From Paludisphaera rhizosphaerae (lineage in GTDB: Bacteria; Planctomycetota; Planctomycetia; Isosphaerales; Isosphaeraceae): a stretch of 64,000 nt of DNA. Below the pieces are notes generated by a model, which saw only the letters and a list, made by a program, of their open reading frames with translations, did no database searches and was not told the DNA's origin. Where the stretch lies: the NCBI RefSeq assembly GCF_011065895.1, contig NZ_JAALCR010000016.1:124001-188000 (forward strand). The letters run 5' to 3'. The position numbers and the translations under genes were made by a program. Every line of letters starts with the position of its first letter. Position 1 is the stretch's first letter. This document shows positions 35,050-45,490 of the stretch, piece after piece.

Positions 35050-36423
35050 ATGTCGGATCGACTTCGATCGTGGGGGGGCTTGCTCGGGGCGTTGGCGATC
35101 GTGGCGGGGGTCTTCGGATCGGCGCCGGCGCGAGGCCAGGAGGCTCAGGAGAGCCCGAACGCCGCCGCGAAGCGGTGGTTCGAGGACGCCAAGTTCGGGA
35201 TGTTCGTCCACTGGGGCGTCTACTCGCTGCTGGGCAAGGGCGAGTGGGTCATGAACAACGACAAGATCCCGATCGCCGAGTACCGCAAGCTCCCTCCCCA
35301 GTTCAACCCGGTCAAGTTCGACGCCGACGAGTGGGTGAAACTCGCGAAAGCCGCCGGCATGCGCTACATCACCGTCACGACGAAGCACCATGACGGCTTC
35401 TGCATGTACGACAGCAAGCTGACCGACTACGACGTCATCGACGCCACCCCCTACGCCAAGGACCCCATGAAGGCCCTGGCCGAGGCCTGCCGCAAGAACC
35501 GCGTCAAGCTGTTCTTCTATTACTCGCTCCTCGACTGGCATCATCCCGACTACTTCCCGCTGGGCAAAACCGGTCATCACACGGGCCGCGAGAAGAAGGG
35601 GGACTGGGCGAAGTACGTCGCCTATTACCAGGGGCAGGTCCGCGAGCTTTGCACCAACTACGGTGAGATCGGCGGCCTCTGGTTCGACGGCTGGTGGGAC
35701 GCCCCCGACGCCGCCTGGGACCTGGAAGGGACCTACAAGATCATCCACGACCTCCAACCCGGCGCTTTGGTGGGCAACAACCACCATGTAACTCCGTTCC
35801 CGGGCGAGGACTTCCAGATGTTCGAGCAGGACCTTCCCGGCGAGAACTCGGCCGGCTTCAACAAGGCCGAGGCGACCACCGCGCTGCCGCTGGAGACCTG
35901 TCTCACGATGAACAAGTCGTGGGGCTACAACGCCAAGGACGACCACTACAAGTCGCCCGAGCAGGTCGTGCACGCCCTCGCCGGCGCTGCGGGGAGGGGC
36001 GCGAACCTGCTGCTGAACGTCGGGCCGAAGCCAGACGGCACGATCGGCGTGGAGTTCGCCGAGCGGCTGCTGACCGTAGGGCGTTGGCTGGAATCCAACG
36101 GCAAGGCGATCTACGAGACCCGCCGGGGACCAATCCCGCCCCAGGCGTGGGGCGTCACCACGGAGCGCCGTCCGACCTTAAACCAGGCGCCAACCATCTA
36201 TCTGCACGTCCTCAAGCCCGACGTGAAGGAGATTCTGCTCCCCGAATCCCTGATCACGGCCGTCGCCCAGCCGCTCGGGAAGCCGACTCCCCTGGAGAAC
36301 GCGCCTGCGCCGGGCGGGGTGAAGATTACGATCCCCGACGACGTCCGCGACCCGTATGATACGATCATCATGGTGACGCTCCCCGTCCCCACGCCCGTCC
36401 CAAGGTCCGCCAAACTCAGATGA
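35050..36423 (+). CDS. Alpha-L-fucosidase (GH29), secreted
   Basis: Predicted to remove alpha-linked fucose from glycans outside the cytoplasm. 457 residues with an N-terminal signal peptide ending near ARGQ (about residue 33). Family motifs: KFGMFVHWGVYS, TTKHHDGFCMYDS and the nucleophile Asp in GGLWFDGWWD near residue 210. The C-terminal 90 residues look like the usual beta-sandwich, ending in a short Pro-rich tail. ATG at 35050 has GGAGG seven bases upstream; the open frame further upstream runs through the inverted repeat element and is not coding. Fucose-rich sulfated glycans are a known food of planctomycetes. Confidence 0.9.
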   Translation: MSDRLRSWGGLLGALAIVAGVFGSAPARGQEAQESPNAAAKRWFEDAKFGMFVHWGVYSLLGKGEWVMNNDKIPIAEYRKLPPQFNPVKFDADEWVKLAKAAGMRYITVTTKHHDGFCMYDSKLTDYDVIDATPYAKDPMKALAEACRKNRVKLFFYYSLLDWHHPDYFPLGKTGHHTGREKKGDWAKYVAYYQGQVRELCTNYGEIGGLWFDGWWDAPDAAWDLEGTYKIIHDLQPGALVGNNHHVTPFPGEDFQMFEQDLPGENSAGFNKAEATTALPLETCLTMNKSWGYNAKDDHYKSPEQVVHALAGAAGRGANLLLNVGPKPDGTIGVEFAERLLTVGRWLESNGKAIYETRRGPIPPQAWGVTTERRPTLNQAPTIYLHVLKPDVKEILLPESLITAVAQPLGKPTPLENAPAPGGVKITIPDDVRDPYDTIIMVTLPVPTPVPRSAKLR

Positions 36424-36463
36424 TGAGTCTCGGCCGTCCTCGACCCCAGGCAGGAGTCTGACC

Positions 36464-37174
36464 ATGACGGCTGAACTCGACTGGCCGGACGAGGACGAAG
36501 TTGGGGACGAAAGCAGCGACGTCGTCGCCCCATCGCGCGACCGCGTCAGCCTGGTTCTGACGGCGTTGACCATCGCCCTGGTCGCGGGGGCGGCCTGGCT
36601 CCGGTTCGGCCCAGGGTTCTTTCCCAGGCCGATCCGGGTGGGCGAGCCGATGCCGCCCACCCGGCTGAACCGCCTGAACGACGCGGACTCTCGGCTGTTG
36701 CTGGGGGTGGAGGGCCGGGTCCTCTGGCTGGTCTTCGTCTCGACCGAAGGCGATGGGCCAGTCCCCGTGCTGCCGGAGTTGGAGACGGCCTGGAAACGGC
36801 TTCGATCCAATCGCCGATTCGGCATGGCGGTCGCGGCCGTTGACTCGTCCGGGCCGGACCGGGCGCGACAGGCGCTGGCGACGTACAAGGGGGAACTGCC
36901 GCTGTACGTGGCCGGCCGGGACGCGCCGCGATCCTTCGGGGTCGATCCGGGAGGCGGTCCCTGGCACTTCCTGATCGACCCTCACGGCCGGGTGGCCGCC
37001 GTCGCGCGGGGCTCAGGGGCGGAAACGATCAACCGGCTGTCGAAAATGGCCTCGAGTTGGCTCGATGCGATGGCGCCTGCGGCGGACCTCCGATTTCAAT
37101 TGGTTCGGATGGGGGCGGACGTCGGCGCGGCGGCGAAGGGATGGAATATTGTCGCCAGAGCCCCTCGCGGGTAA
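36464..37174 (+). CDS. Membrane-anchored thioredoxin-fold protein lacking CxxC
   Basis: 236 residues: an acidic cytoplasmic N-terminus, one transmembrane segment (about 28-46), then an extracytoplasmic domain with TlpA-like order. After VLWLVFVSTEG, where a redox thioredoxin would have CxxC, this protein has DGPVPVLPELE; the later PWHFLIDPHGRVAAVARG strand-turn-strand is retained, including the cis-Pro region. It contains no cysteines, so it is probably a binding or scaffold version. It starts 40 bases after the fucosidase with its own GGAG and may share its transcript. Confidence 0.65.
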   Translation: MTAELDWPDEDEVGDESSDVVAPSRDRVSLVLTALTIALVAGAAWLRFGPGFFPRPIRVGEPMPPTRLNRLNDADSRLLLGVEGRVLWLVFVSTEGDGPVPVLPELETAWKRLRSNRRFGMAVAAVDSSGPDRARQALATYKGELPLYVAGRDAPRSFGVDPGGGPWHFLIDPHGRVAAVARGSGAETINRLSKMASSWLDAMAPAADLRFQLVRMGADVGAAAKGWNIVARAPRG

Positions 37175-37337
37175 CGTAAAGAGTCGCAAAGACCTCACCG
37201 CCGGCCCCGGCGAACGCGCCGGGGGCCCAGCCGCCCTGCGCGGGCGGCCCGTGCGACGGGGATGAGGCCGGCCCCCCAGGCCAGCCCCTCCGAACGCCCA
37301 CCTTTTTGAAGAACCAGAGAATCTGGACGGAGTCCTT

Positions 37338-38663
<1,326 letters not shown>

Positions 38664-38690
38664 GCCTCGACGCGACGAGTTCGAACAAAC

Positions 38691-38727
38691 AACCGGCCGC
38701 CGAGCATCGCGCTCGAGCGGCCGGTTT
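38691..38727 (+). terminator. Terminator after phosphofructokinase
   Basis: A 10-bp stem AACCGGCCGC with its complement closing a 16-base loop that itself pairs (CGAGC with GCTCG), ending in TTT. It lies 28 bases after the stop. Confidence 0.75.
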
Positions 38728-38763
38728 CGCTTTCGAACGACGACCGTCTGCATTACCCTGATT

Positions 38764-38842
38764 CGTAGGGGCACCCCTTGTGGGTGCCCGATCGCTGCGG
38801 ACATCCGATGGCGGTTGGGCGCCCACAAGGGACGCCCCTACG
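38764..38842. repeat. Short paired inverted repeat element
   Basis: Two 27-base arms (38764-38790 and 38816-38842) are near-perfect inverted copies, each beginning CGTAGGGGC at the outside and containing a TTGTGGG turn. The left arm folds alone as GGGCACCC-CTTGT-GGGTGCCC. It looks like a REP doublet or a very small MITE, unrelated in sequence to the one at 34772. It lies between convergent genes. Confidence 0.7.
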
Positions 38843-38900
38843 AGTTTCCTATTCGCTTTCGCTGAATGCGATCCGAACGAGAACCGCGCTGAAACTCGCC

Positions 38901-40205
38901 TCAGCCCTTCATGGCCCACTTGGCCAACTCGGCGATCGTCGGGGTCTTTCCCTGCATGAGGAGGCCGGTGCGGAAGATTCGCCCGCCGACCCAGACGCAG
39001 AAGACGGCCGTGGCCGTTGTGAGGACGACGGAGAGGATCACCTGCCAGGCCGGCGGTGCGGGCTGCATGGCCATCCGCATGAGCATCAGGAAAGGGCTCG
39101 CGGTCGGGAACAGCGACATCCCCACGGAGAGCGGGCTGGCCGGGTTCCGGAGCACGGCCGTCCAGACGAACATCGGCAGCATCGACAGGATCATCACCGG
39201 CCACATCAACGACTGGGCGTCCTTCAGGTCGTTGCACGCTGCGCCGATGGCCATATAGAGCGAGCCGAAGACCAGGACCGCCAGGAACAGGAAGAAGACC
39301 AGGGCGAGCAGCAGGCCGGGCGAAATCACGTCGGCGTACCCATGGTAGGCCGCGACGGCGTAGCCCGCGCCCAGGTAGAGGATCGCCAGCAGCATCGCCA
39401 CGCCGACGTTGCCGATCAGCTTCCCCATCATCAGGTTGAACGGCGAGACCGATCCGAGCAGCACCTCGCTGATCTTGCTCATCTTCTCTTCGATGACGCT
39501 GTTGAGAAGCTGCGGGCCGTTGGTCATCACGATCATGAAAACGAGGAACAGCAGCACCGCCGGCACCACGGACGTCCGGATCGGATCGACGCGCTTCGCA
39601 CCCCCGGGGTCGCTGCGTTCGGCGAGCTGGAGGTTCTCCGTCTGCACGGGCCTGCCGAGCTTCTCGGCGACGGCCTGGTCGATGTTCGCCGCCTTGAAGC
39701 GGCGGGCGCGAAGCTCGCCGTTGACGACGCTGGTGATCCAGCCGCGGAGCATGTCGTCGTTCGGGTTGTTGGAGTGGTACTGGATCGTCGGCGAGGCGTC
39801 CGGACCGTCGCCGACGGGACCGATCACGACGTAGGCGTCCAACTCGCCGCATCGGATGAGGTCGGAGAGATCCAGCTCACGCTCGGCCGGAGTCCGGTCC
39901 TTCCCGTAGGGCTCCTTTTCCATCACGAACGCCGGCCTCGTGGGCTTGCCGCCTGGCGACGCAACCGTCGCGTTATAGGCCTCAGCCGCCGTGGCGATGA
40001 CCGACTTGAACGAGCCTGAGTCATCGACGACCACGAACCGCCTCGGCTTCACGTCCACCTGCTTGCCGGCCAGCACCTGAAGCCCAATCGACGCGCCCAT
40101 GATGATCGGCAGCGCCAGCAGGCTGATGATGAACGACTTGGTTCGGACCGAGGAGGAGAACTCGTTGGAGGCGACGACCCCGATCTTGCGAAGGTCAAGC
40201 GACAT
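38901..40205 (-). CDS. ABC-2 type transporter permease (NatB-like)
   Basis: 434 residues. One N-terminal transmembrane segment (about 24-44), a large extracytoplasmic domain (about 50-225), then five or six segments with the conserved QLLNSVIEEKMSKISEVLLGS motif after the second, as in NatB and ABC-2 exporters. Works with the ATPase encoded just upstream. The ATG at 40205 lies inside the last codons of the ATPase gene (11-base overlap). Substrate unknown; sodium or drug export is the usual assignment for NatAB, but cannot be shown here. Confidence 0.87.
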   Translation of the reverse strand: MSLDLRKIGVVASNEFSSSVRTKSFIISLLALPIIMGASIGLQVLAGKQVDVKPRRFVVVDDSGSFKSVIATAAEAYNATVASPGGKPTRPAFVMEKEPYGKDRTPAERELDLSDLIRCGELDAYVVIGPVGDGPDASPTIQYHSNNPNDDMLRGWITSVVNGELRARRFKAANIDQAVAEKLGRPVQTENLQLAERSDPGGAKRVDPIRTSVVPAVLLFLVFMIVMTNGPQLLNSVIEEKMSKISEVLLGSVSPFNLMMGKLIGNVGVAMLLAILYLGAGYAVAAYHGYADVISPGLLLALVFFLFLAVLVFGSLYMAIGAACNDLKDAQSLMWPVMILSMLPMFVWTAVLRNPASPLSVGMSLFPTASPFLMLMRMAMQPAPPAWQVILSVVLTTATAVFCVWVGGRIFRTGLLMQGKTPTIAELAKWAMKG

Positions 40206-41124
40206 GGGCCGGCTCCTCCTGTGCAGGAATCTCTGACGGCGATGCAATTCGGACGAAGATGTCGTTGAGCGACGGCCGGGTGATCTCGAACCGAGTGATC
40301 CGCGTTCGGTCGATCAGGGCTCGAAGGAGATCCTGCGGGTCGCCCGCGTATCGGACCTCCTGGAAATTCCCCCGATCGGCGACGTCGCGGACGCCGGGGA
40401 TGCCGGCGAAGGCGTCGGAGCCGGCGTCGGTCGCGACGCGGATCGTGTCGGCGCCGTAGATCGACTGGATCTCGTCGAGCGTCCCGTCGAGCACCTTGCG
40501 GCCCTTGTAGATCATGAAGATCCGGTCGCAGAGCCGTTCGGCGACGGACATGTCATGGGTGGAGAAGACGACGGTCGTCCCCTCCTTGCGAAGCTTGAGG
40601 ACGGCCTCCGTGAGCACGTGGGCGTTCACCGGGTCGAGTCCCGAGAAGGGCTCGTCGAGGATGAGCAACTCGGGACGGTTGAGCACCGCCGAGATAAACT
40701 GGACCTTCTGCGCCATCCCCTTGGAAAGAGCGTCGATCCGCTTGTCGATCCACTCGGAAAGCCGCATCGCCTCCATCCAGCGGTCGATGTCGCGGTCGAG
40801 GTCGGGCTGCCGAGCCCCCTTGAGCGCCCCGAAGTAACGCAGCAGCCGGCGGACGGTCATCCGCTTGTAAAGCCCGCGTTCCTCCGGGAGGTAGCTGACC
40901 CGGTCATGCGCCGCGCGGGTGTCGCGGTCGCCGAGGACCTCGATCTCCCCTTCGTCGGGAAGGATGATCCGCATGATCATGCGCAGGGTCGTCGTCTTGC
41001 CTGAGCCGTTGGGTCCGATGAAGCCGTACAGAGAGCCCTCCGGCACGGTCAAGTCCAGGCGCTGAACCGCCTCGACTTCCCCGAACCGTTTGATGGCTCC
41101 TCGTATCGCGATCGCGTCACTCAT
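40195..41124 (-). CDS. ABC transporter ATP-binding protein (NatA-like)
   Basis: 309 residues. Walker A GPNGSGKTT near residue 38, signature LSKGMAQKV near residue 133, Walker B LLILDEPFSGLDPVN, and the switch His in VFSTHD. The C-terminal 80 residues form the extra domain common in ABC-2 exporter ATPases. First gene of a two-gene leftward operon with the permease; 205 bases separate it from the divergent PEP-CTERM gene. Confidence 0.93.
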   Translation of the reverse strand: MSDAIAIRGAIKRFGEVEAVQRLDLTVPEGSLYGFIGPNGSGKTTTLRMIMRIILPDEGEIEVLGDRDTRAAHDRVSYLPEERGLYKRMTVRRLLRYFGALKGARQPDLDRDIDRWMEAMRLSEWIDKRIDALSKGMAQKVQFISAVLNRPELLILDEPFSGLDPVNAHVLTEAVLKLRKEGTTVVFSTHDMSVAERLCDRIFMIYKGRKVLDGTLDEIQSIYGADTIRVATDAGSDAFAGIPGVRDVADRGNFQEVRYAGDPQDLLRALIDRTRITRFEITRPSLNDIFVRIASPSEIPAQEEPAHVA

Positions 41125-41244
41125 GTGGAATCCGATCGTCGTTCGTCAACGCGGCCGAGGATTCGTCCCGGACTGTCGTCGTTGACGTTGTCGAGGGGAT
41201 TCGTCCGGCGGGAACAGATATTGATCCTGCCCATCCGGACGATC

Positions 41245-41271
41245 TTGACGACCCTGTTCGTCTCTTATAGA
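41245..41271 (+). promoter_or_regulatory. Sigma70-like promoter for the PEP-CTERM gene
   Basis: TTGACG (41245-41250) and TATAGA (41266-41271), both close to consensus, but only 15 bases apart. Reading TAGAAG as the -10 gives 17. It lies 59 bases before the start codon. Confidence 0.45.
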
Positions 41272-41329
41272 AGTAGGTTTTGAGGCTTGGACCAAGGATG
41301 AATCCATCAAGCAACCAGGGAAGGTTTGC

Positions 41330-42250
41330 ATGCCTGGCCAAATCGGCGGAACCTGTCGGGCCGTTCTCGCGATCACGGCGACAGTCGTCATGCTCTCGTT
41401 GACGGGTGGAGAGTCGGCGGCGACTCCCATCACGCCGTACTATCAGGTCTCGGCAGCGACCGAGTACGCGTTCTGGACCTTCAACGGTCAACAGTGGGCG
41501 ACGGGCTTTTTTCTCAACATGCCGCAGGGTTTTCCCTCGCAGGCCGGAGACTACGAGTTCCACTGGAAGTGGGATGGCGACATCAACCACACGCAGGTCG
41601 ACACCTACCATCTTGAAGTGTCGAAGGCGGGGGGAGGCCCGAATTCCACCTATCGAATCGACCCATTGCCGGGTGATCTCCATAATCCCGCCATGACGCT
41701 CAACACCCTCGGGCACGTCGTCGGGGGGTCGACATCCGCGAACAGACTGAACTGGGAGGATCCTCAAGGGTTCAACGGCGAGCACGCTTACTACTTCTCA
41801 CCCGAGACCGGCACGATCGCTCTGAACACACTGAACGGAACGCTCGGCCTGCCGACCTGGGTCAATAACCATGACCAGATCGTCGGCGTTTCCTATACAC
41901 CGGACGGCTCGCTCCACGCTTTTATCACCCGCCCCGGCGCGCCGGGGCTGGATCTGAACAACCTGATCACTCCTGGGAGCGGATACACGATCATCGCCGC
42001 GGACACAATCGAGGACTCAGGACGAATCCTGGCGATGGGACAGGACTCCCTGGGCCGCGACCACATGCTCTGGCTGACGCCGATCTCGGGACTCGACCCA
42101 ACCTTTCCGGGCGGAGGGGAGACCTATCCCGATCCGTCTCCCACCCTGCCGCCCGACTCGACCCCCGTCCCCGAGCCGACCACGCTGATGACGCTCGTAC
42201 TCGGAGGTCTCGGCCTGATCGCGCGTGCTCGACGTCGTGGCCGCGGTTGA
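41330..42250 (+). CDS. PEP-CTERM sorted extracellular protein, HAF-repeat-like
   Basis: 306 residues: signal peptide (about 1-31), a beta-rich body, and a C-terminal sorting tag VPEPTTLM followed by a hydrophobic helix and RARRRGRG. That tag is recognised by exosortase, which anchors or releases proteins at the cell surface, usually with an exopolysaccharide. The body has segments such as HAFITRPGAPGLDLN and LNTLGHVVGGS that resemble HAF repeats of extracellular proteins. Start ATG has AAGG upstream and a promoter candidate at 41245. No exosortase gene is in the window. Confidence 0.8.
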   Translation: MPGQIGGTCRAVLAITATVVMLSLTGGESAATPITPYYQVSAATEYAFWTFNGQQWATGFFLNMPQGFPSQAGDYEFHWKWDGDINHTQVDTYHLEVSKAGGGPNSTYRIDPLPGDLHNPAMTLNTLGHVVGGSTSANRLNWEDPQGFNGEHAYYFSPETGTIALNTLNGTLGLPTWVNNHDQIVGVSYTPDGSLHAFITRPGAPGLDLNNLITPGSGYTIIAADTIEDSGRILAMGQDSLGRDHMLWLTPISGLDPTFPGGGETYPDPSPTLPPDSTPVPEPTTLMTLVLGGLGLIARARRRGRG

Positions 42251-42409
42251 CGTCGCCGTGAAGATCAGGCGACGGGAGGGGGCTGCAGGCCGAAGCTGCA
42301 TTGTGTCCGCCGCGACGGAGCCTTACGCTAGGGTGCTACGTAGCATCCGAACCGTGAAAAGCTCCGCCGCATTGCAGACGCGGAGCAGCCTGGAGGAGTT
42401 CCCCGAGGC

Positions 42410-44506
42410 ATGGCTTCCCCGCTCAACCTGAAGCAACCCGTCAGCTCGGTCGAAGATCCAATGGACAAGACGTGCATCGACACGATCCGCACGCTCGCCA
42501 TGGACGCCGTCCAGAAAGCCAACTCGGGGCATCCCGGCACGCCCATGGCGCTCGCGCCGGTGGCCTATCAGCTCTGGCAGAAGCACCTGCGCTACGACCC
42601 GTCCGACCCCGTCTGGCCGAACCGCGACCGCTTCGTCCTGTCGTGCGGCCACGCCTCGATGCTCCTCTATTCGCTGCTGCATCTGACCAAGGTGCAGGCC
42701 GTCGATGAGCGGTATGAGACGCTCGGCAAGCCGTCGGTGAGCCTGGAGGACATCAAGAACTTCCGCCAGCTTCACAGCCACACGCCCGGCCATCCCGAGT
42801 ATCACCTGACCTCGGGAGTCGAGACGACCACCGGGCCGCTGGGGCAGGGGGTGGCCAACAGCGTCGGCATGGCGATCGCCGAAAGGTGGCTGGCAGCCCG
42901 CTACAACAAGCCGGGCTTCGAGGACGTCATCGACTTCAACGTCTACGCCATGTGCTCCGACGGCGACATGATGGAGGGGATCTCGCACGAGGCCGCCTCG
43001 ATCGCCGGGCACCTCAAGCTCTCCAACCTCTGCTGGATCTACGACGACAACCGAATCACCATCGAAGGCAGCACCGAACTGACCTACGGCGACGACGTCG
43101 CCGAGCGGTTCATGGCCTACGGCTGGAACGTCACCCGAGTCGGCGACGCGAACGACCTTGAACTGCTCGAACGCGCCTATCAGGCCTTCCTCCACTGCGA
43201 CGACCGGCCGACGCTCATCATCGTCGACAGCCACATCGCGTGGGGCGCTCCCAACAAGCAGGACACCAGCGGCGCCCACGGGGAACCGCTCGGCGAAGAG
43301 GAAATCCGTCTCACCAAGAAGTTCTACGGCTGGCCCGAGGACGCCAAATTCCTGGTGCCGGACGGCGTCTACGAGCACTTCCAGAAGGGCGTCGGAGCCC
43401 GCGGCCAGCAGCTTCGCGAAGCCTGGTTCGACAAGCTGGAATCCTACCGCTCCGCACACCCCGACCTGGCCGACGAACTCTACCGGATCCAGCATCGCGA
43501 ACTCCCCGACGGCTGGGACGCCGACATTCCGACGTTCCCCGCCGACCCCAAGGGCGTGGCTTCGCGCGAGTCGTCGGGCAAGGTGCTCAACGCGGTCGCC
43601 AAGAACCTCCCCTGGCTGATCGGCGGCTCGGCCGACCTTGCACCGTCGACCAAGACGCTCATCAAGGACGCCCCCTCGTTCGACGCCGAGGATTACGCGG
43701 GCCGCAACTTCCACTTCGGCATCCGCGAGCACGCCATGGGGGCGATCCTCAACGGCATGTCCACGGTGAAGGTCCGCCCCTACGGCGCTGGCTTCCTGAT
43801 CTTCAGCGACTACGGGCGGGCCCCGATCCGACTCGCCTCGATCATGGAGCTGCCCGTTATTTATGTGTTCACGCACGATTCGATCGGCGTGGGCGAGGAC
43901 GGGCCGACGCACCAACCGATCGAGCAACTGCCGTCGCTGCGGGCGATTCCAGGGCTGATCGTGCTGCGGCCCTGCGACGCCAACGAGGTCGCCGAGACCT
44001 GGCGGACGATCATCCCGTTCCGCCACAGGCCCACCGCGCTGGTGATGACGCGACAGGCCATCCCGACGCTCGACCGCACGAAGTTCGCCCCCGCCTCGGG
44101 CCTGGCGAAAGGCGCCTACGTCCTGGCCGACGCTGAGGGGGGCAAGCCCGACGTGATCCTCATCGGCACCGGCAGCGAGGTCTCGCTCTGTATTGGGGCC
44201 TACGAAAAGCTCAAGGCCGAGGGGATCAAGGCCCGCGTCGTCAGCATGCCCTGCTGGGAGCTGTTCGACGAACAGGATCAGGCTTACCAGGATTCGGTCC
44301 TGCCGCCTGACGTCCTCGCCCGCGTCTCGGTCGAGCAGGCCTCCACCTTCGGCTGGGAGCGATACGTCGGCCGTCGCGGTGCGATGATCGGCATGAAGTC
44401 CTTCGGCGCCTCCGCGCCGCTGAAGGACCTGCTGACCGAGTTCGGCTTCACGGTCGACCGCGTGTACGACGCAGCCAAGCAGCAGCTGGCAGCCCACAAG
44501 GGCTGA
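42410..44506 (+). CDS. tkt: Transketolase
   Basis: Thiamine-diphosphate enzyme of the pentose phosphate pathway. 698 residues, full length. N-terminal domain: KANSGHPGTPM, the thiamine site with CSDGDMMEGISHEAAS, and GAHGEPLG; middle domain: FHFGIREHAMGAILNGM with the catalytic Glu; C-terminal domain from about residue 570. The first 17 residues precede the usual start and a second ATG at 42461 exists; GGAGGAG lies before the first. An HDAC-family gene follows after 30 bases, probably on the same transcript. Confidence 0.95.
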   Translation: MASPLNLKQPVSSVEDPMDKTCIDTIRTLAMDAVQKANSGHPGTPMALAPVAYQLWQKHLRYDPSDPVWPNRDRFVLSCGHASMLLYSLLHLTKVQAVDERYETLGKPSVSLEDIKNFRQLHSHTPGHPEYHLTSGVETTTGPLGQGVANSVGMAIAERWLAARYNKPGFEDVIDFNVYAMCSDGDMMEGISHEAASIAGHLKLSNLCWIYDDNRITIEGSTELTYGDDVAERFMAYGWNVTRVGDANDLELLERAYQAFLHCDDRPTLIIVDSHIAWGAPNKQDTSGAHGEPLGEEEIRLTKKFYGWPEDAKFLVPDGVYEHFQKGVGARGQQLREAWFDKLESYRSAHPDLADELYRIQHRELPDGWDADIPTFPADPKGVASRESSGKVLNAVAKNLPWLIGGSADLAPSTKTLIKDAPSFDAEDYAGRNFHFGIREHAMGAILNGMSTVKVRPYGAGFLIFSDYGRAPIRLASIMELPVIYVFTHDSIGVGEDGPTHQPIEQLPSLRAIPGLIVLRPCDANEVAETWRTIIPFRHRPTALVMTRQAIPTLDRTKFAPASGLAKGAYVLADAEGGKPDVILIGTGSEVSLCIGAYEKLKAEGIKARVVSMPCWELFDEQDQAYQDSVLPPDVLARVSVEQASTFGWERYVGRRGAMIGMKSFGASAPLKDLLTEFGFTVDRVYDAAKQQLAAHKG

Positions 44507-44536
44507 TTCGTCGAGCCTGGCGCGGCGGGAACGACG

Positions 44537-45490
44537 ATGGACGTCTTCTATACGGACCAGTTCGTCCTCCCGCTGCCGCCGACTCACTCGTTCCCGTCCG
44601 CGAAATACGCGCTTCTCCGGGAGCGGTTGCTGGCCGAGGCGATCATCCGGCCGGACGAGCTGCACGTCCCCGAACGAGCCTCGTTCGAGGAGATCATCCG
44701 CGTCCATGACCCGGACTACTATGCGAGGGTCGTGGAAGGGCGGATGTCGGAACGAGAGGTCCGCGAGCTGGGCCTCCCCTGGTCGCCCGAGTTGGTCGAA
44801 CGATCGCTGCGTTCGGTCGGTGCGACGCTCGCGGCAGCGCGTTCGGTGCTCTCGGTCTCGAATCCGAACCACGATGGACTCTGCGTCGCCTTCAACCTGG
44901 CGGGGGGGACGCACCACGCCTTCCGCGACCATGGAGCGGGCTACTGCGTGTTCAACGACGCCGCGGTCGCTATCAGGGCCATGCAGGCCGAGGGGCGATG
45001 TCGTAAGGCAGTCGTCATCGACTGCGACGTCCACCAAGGGGACGGCACGGCGGCGATCTTCGAAGGCGACCCTGACGTCTACACCTTCTCGATCCACGGC
45101 GCGAAGAACTATCCCCTGCGCAAGCAGCGCAGTCGGCTCGACGTGGAATTGCCCGACGGCGCCGGCGACGACGCGTACCTCGCCGCGCTGGAACCTGCGC
45201 TGGCGACGGCCATCGAGGACTCAGAGGCCGAACTCGCCGTTTATCTGGCCGGCTCCGATCCCTACGAGGGAGACCGACTCGGCCGGATGAAGCTGACCAA
45301 AAGCGGGCTCGCCGCTCGCGATCAGATGGTCTTCGAAGCCTGTCGCGACGCCGGCCTCCCCGTCGCCGTGGCGATGGCCGGCGGCTACGCTCGCGACGTT
45401 AGAGACACCGCGGTGATTCAGGCGGAGACGGTCCGAATCGCCGCGTCCCTTTCGCGACGGAAGCTCAGGGCCGGCTCAGGCGGCCCATGA
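44537..45490 (+). CDS. Histone deacetylase family protein
   Basis: Zinc-dependent deacetylase of the arginase/HDAC superfamily, 317 residues. The tandem His is in GGTHHAF, zinc ligands in VVIDCDVHQGDGTA and AGSDPYEGDRLG, and a late GGYARDV replaces the catalytic GGY. Bacterial members act on acetylated proteins, acetylpolyamines or small acetyl compounds; the target cannot be read from sequence. It lies 30 bases after tkt, and its last 26 bases overlap the end of the convergent serpin gene. Confidence 0.9.
   Translation: MDVFYTDQFVLPLPPTHSFPSAKYALLRERLLAEAIIRPDELHVPERASFEEIIRVHDPDYYARVVEGRMSEREVRELGLPWSPELVERSLRSVGATLAAARSVLSVSNPNHDGLCVAFNLAGGTHHAFRDHGAGYCVFNDAAVAIRAMQAEGRCRKAVVIDCDVHQGDGTAAIFEGDPDVYTFSIHGAKNYPLRKQRSRLDVELPDGAGDDAYLAALEPALATAIEDSEAELAVYLAGSDPYEGDRLGRMKLTKSGLAARDQMVFEACRDAGLPVAVAMAGGYARDVRDTAVIQAETVRIAASLSRRKLRAGSGGP

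Noticed and set aside
34447-35973. Minus-strand open frame of 508 codons upstream of the polymerase
   Set aside because: It crosses the inverted repeat element and is antisense to the fucosidase; its 3' end only overlaps the polymerase in another frame.
37230-37248. GCCGCCC-TGCGC-GGGCGGC hairpin before phosphofructokinase
   Set aside because: A 7-bp GC hairpin is expected by chance in this GC-rich spacer and has no U-tract.
41117-41785. Minus-strand frame of 222 codons near the ABC ATPase
   Set aside because: Mostly antisense to the PEP-CTERM gene, which has clear N- and C-terminal signals.
42323-45097. Minus-strand open frame of 924 codons
   Set aside because: Antisense shadow running through transketolase and the deacetylase gene; no domain.
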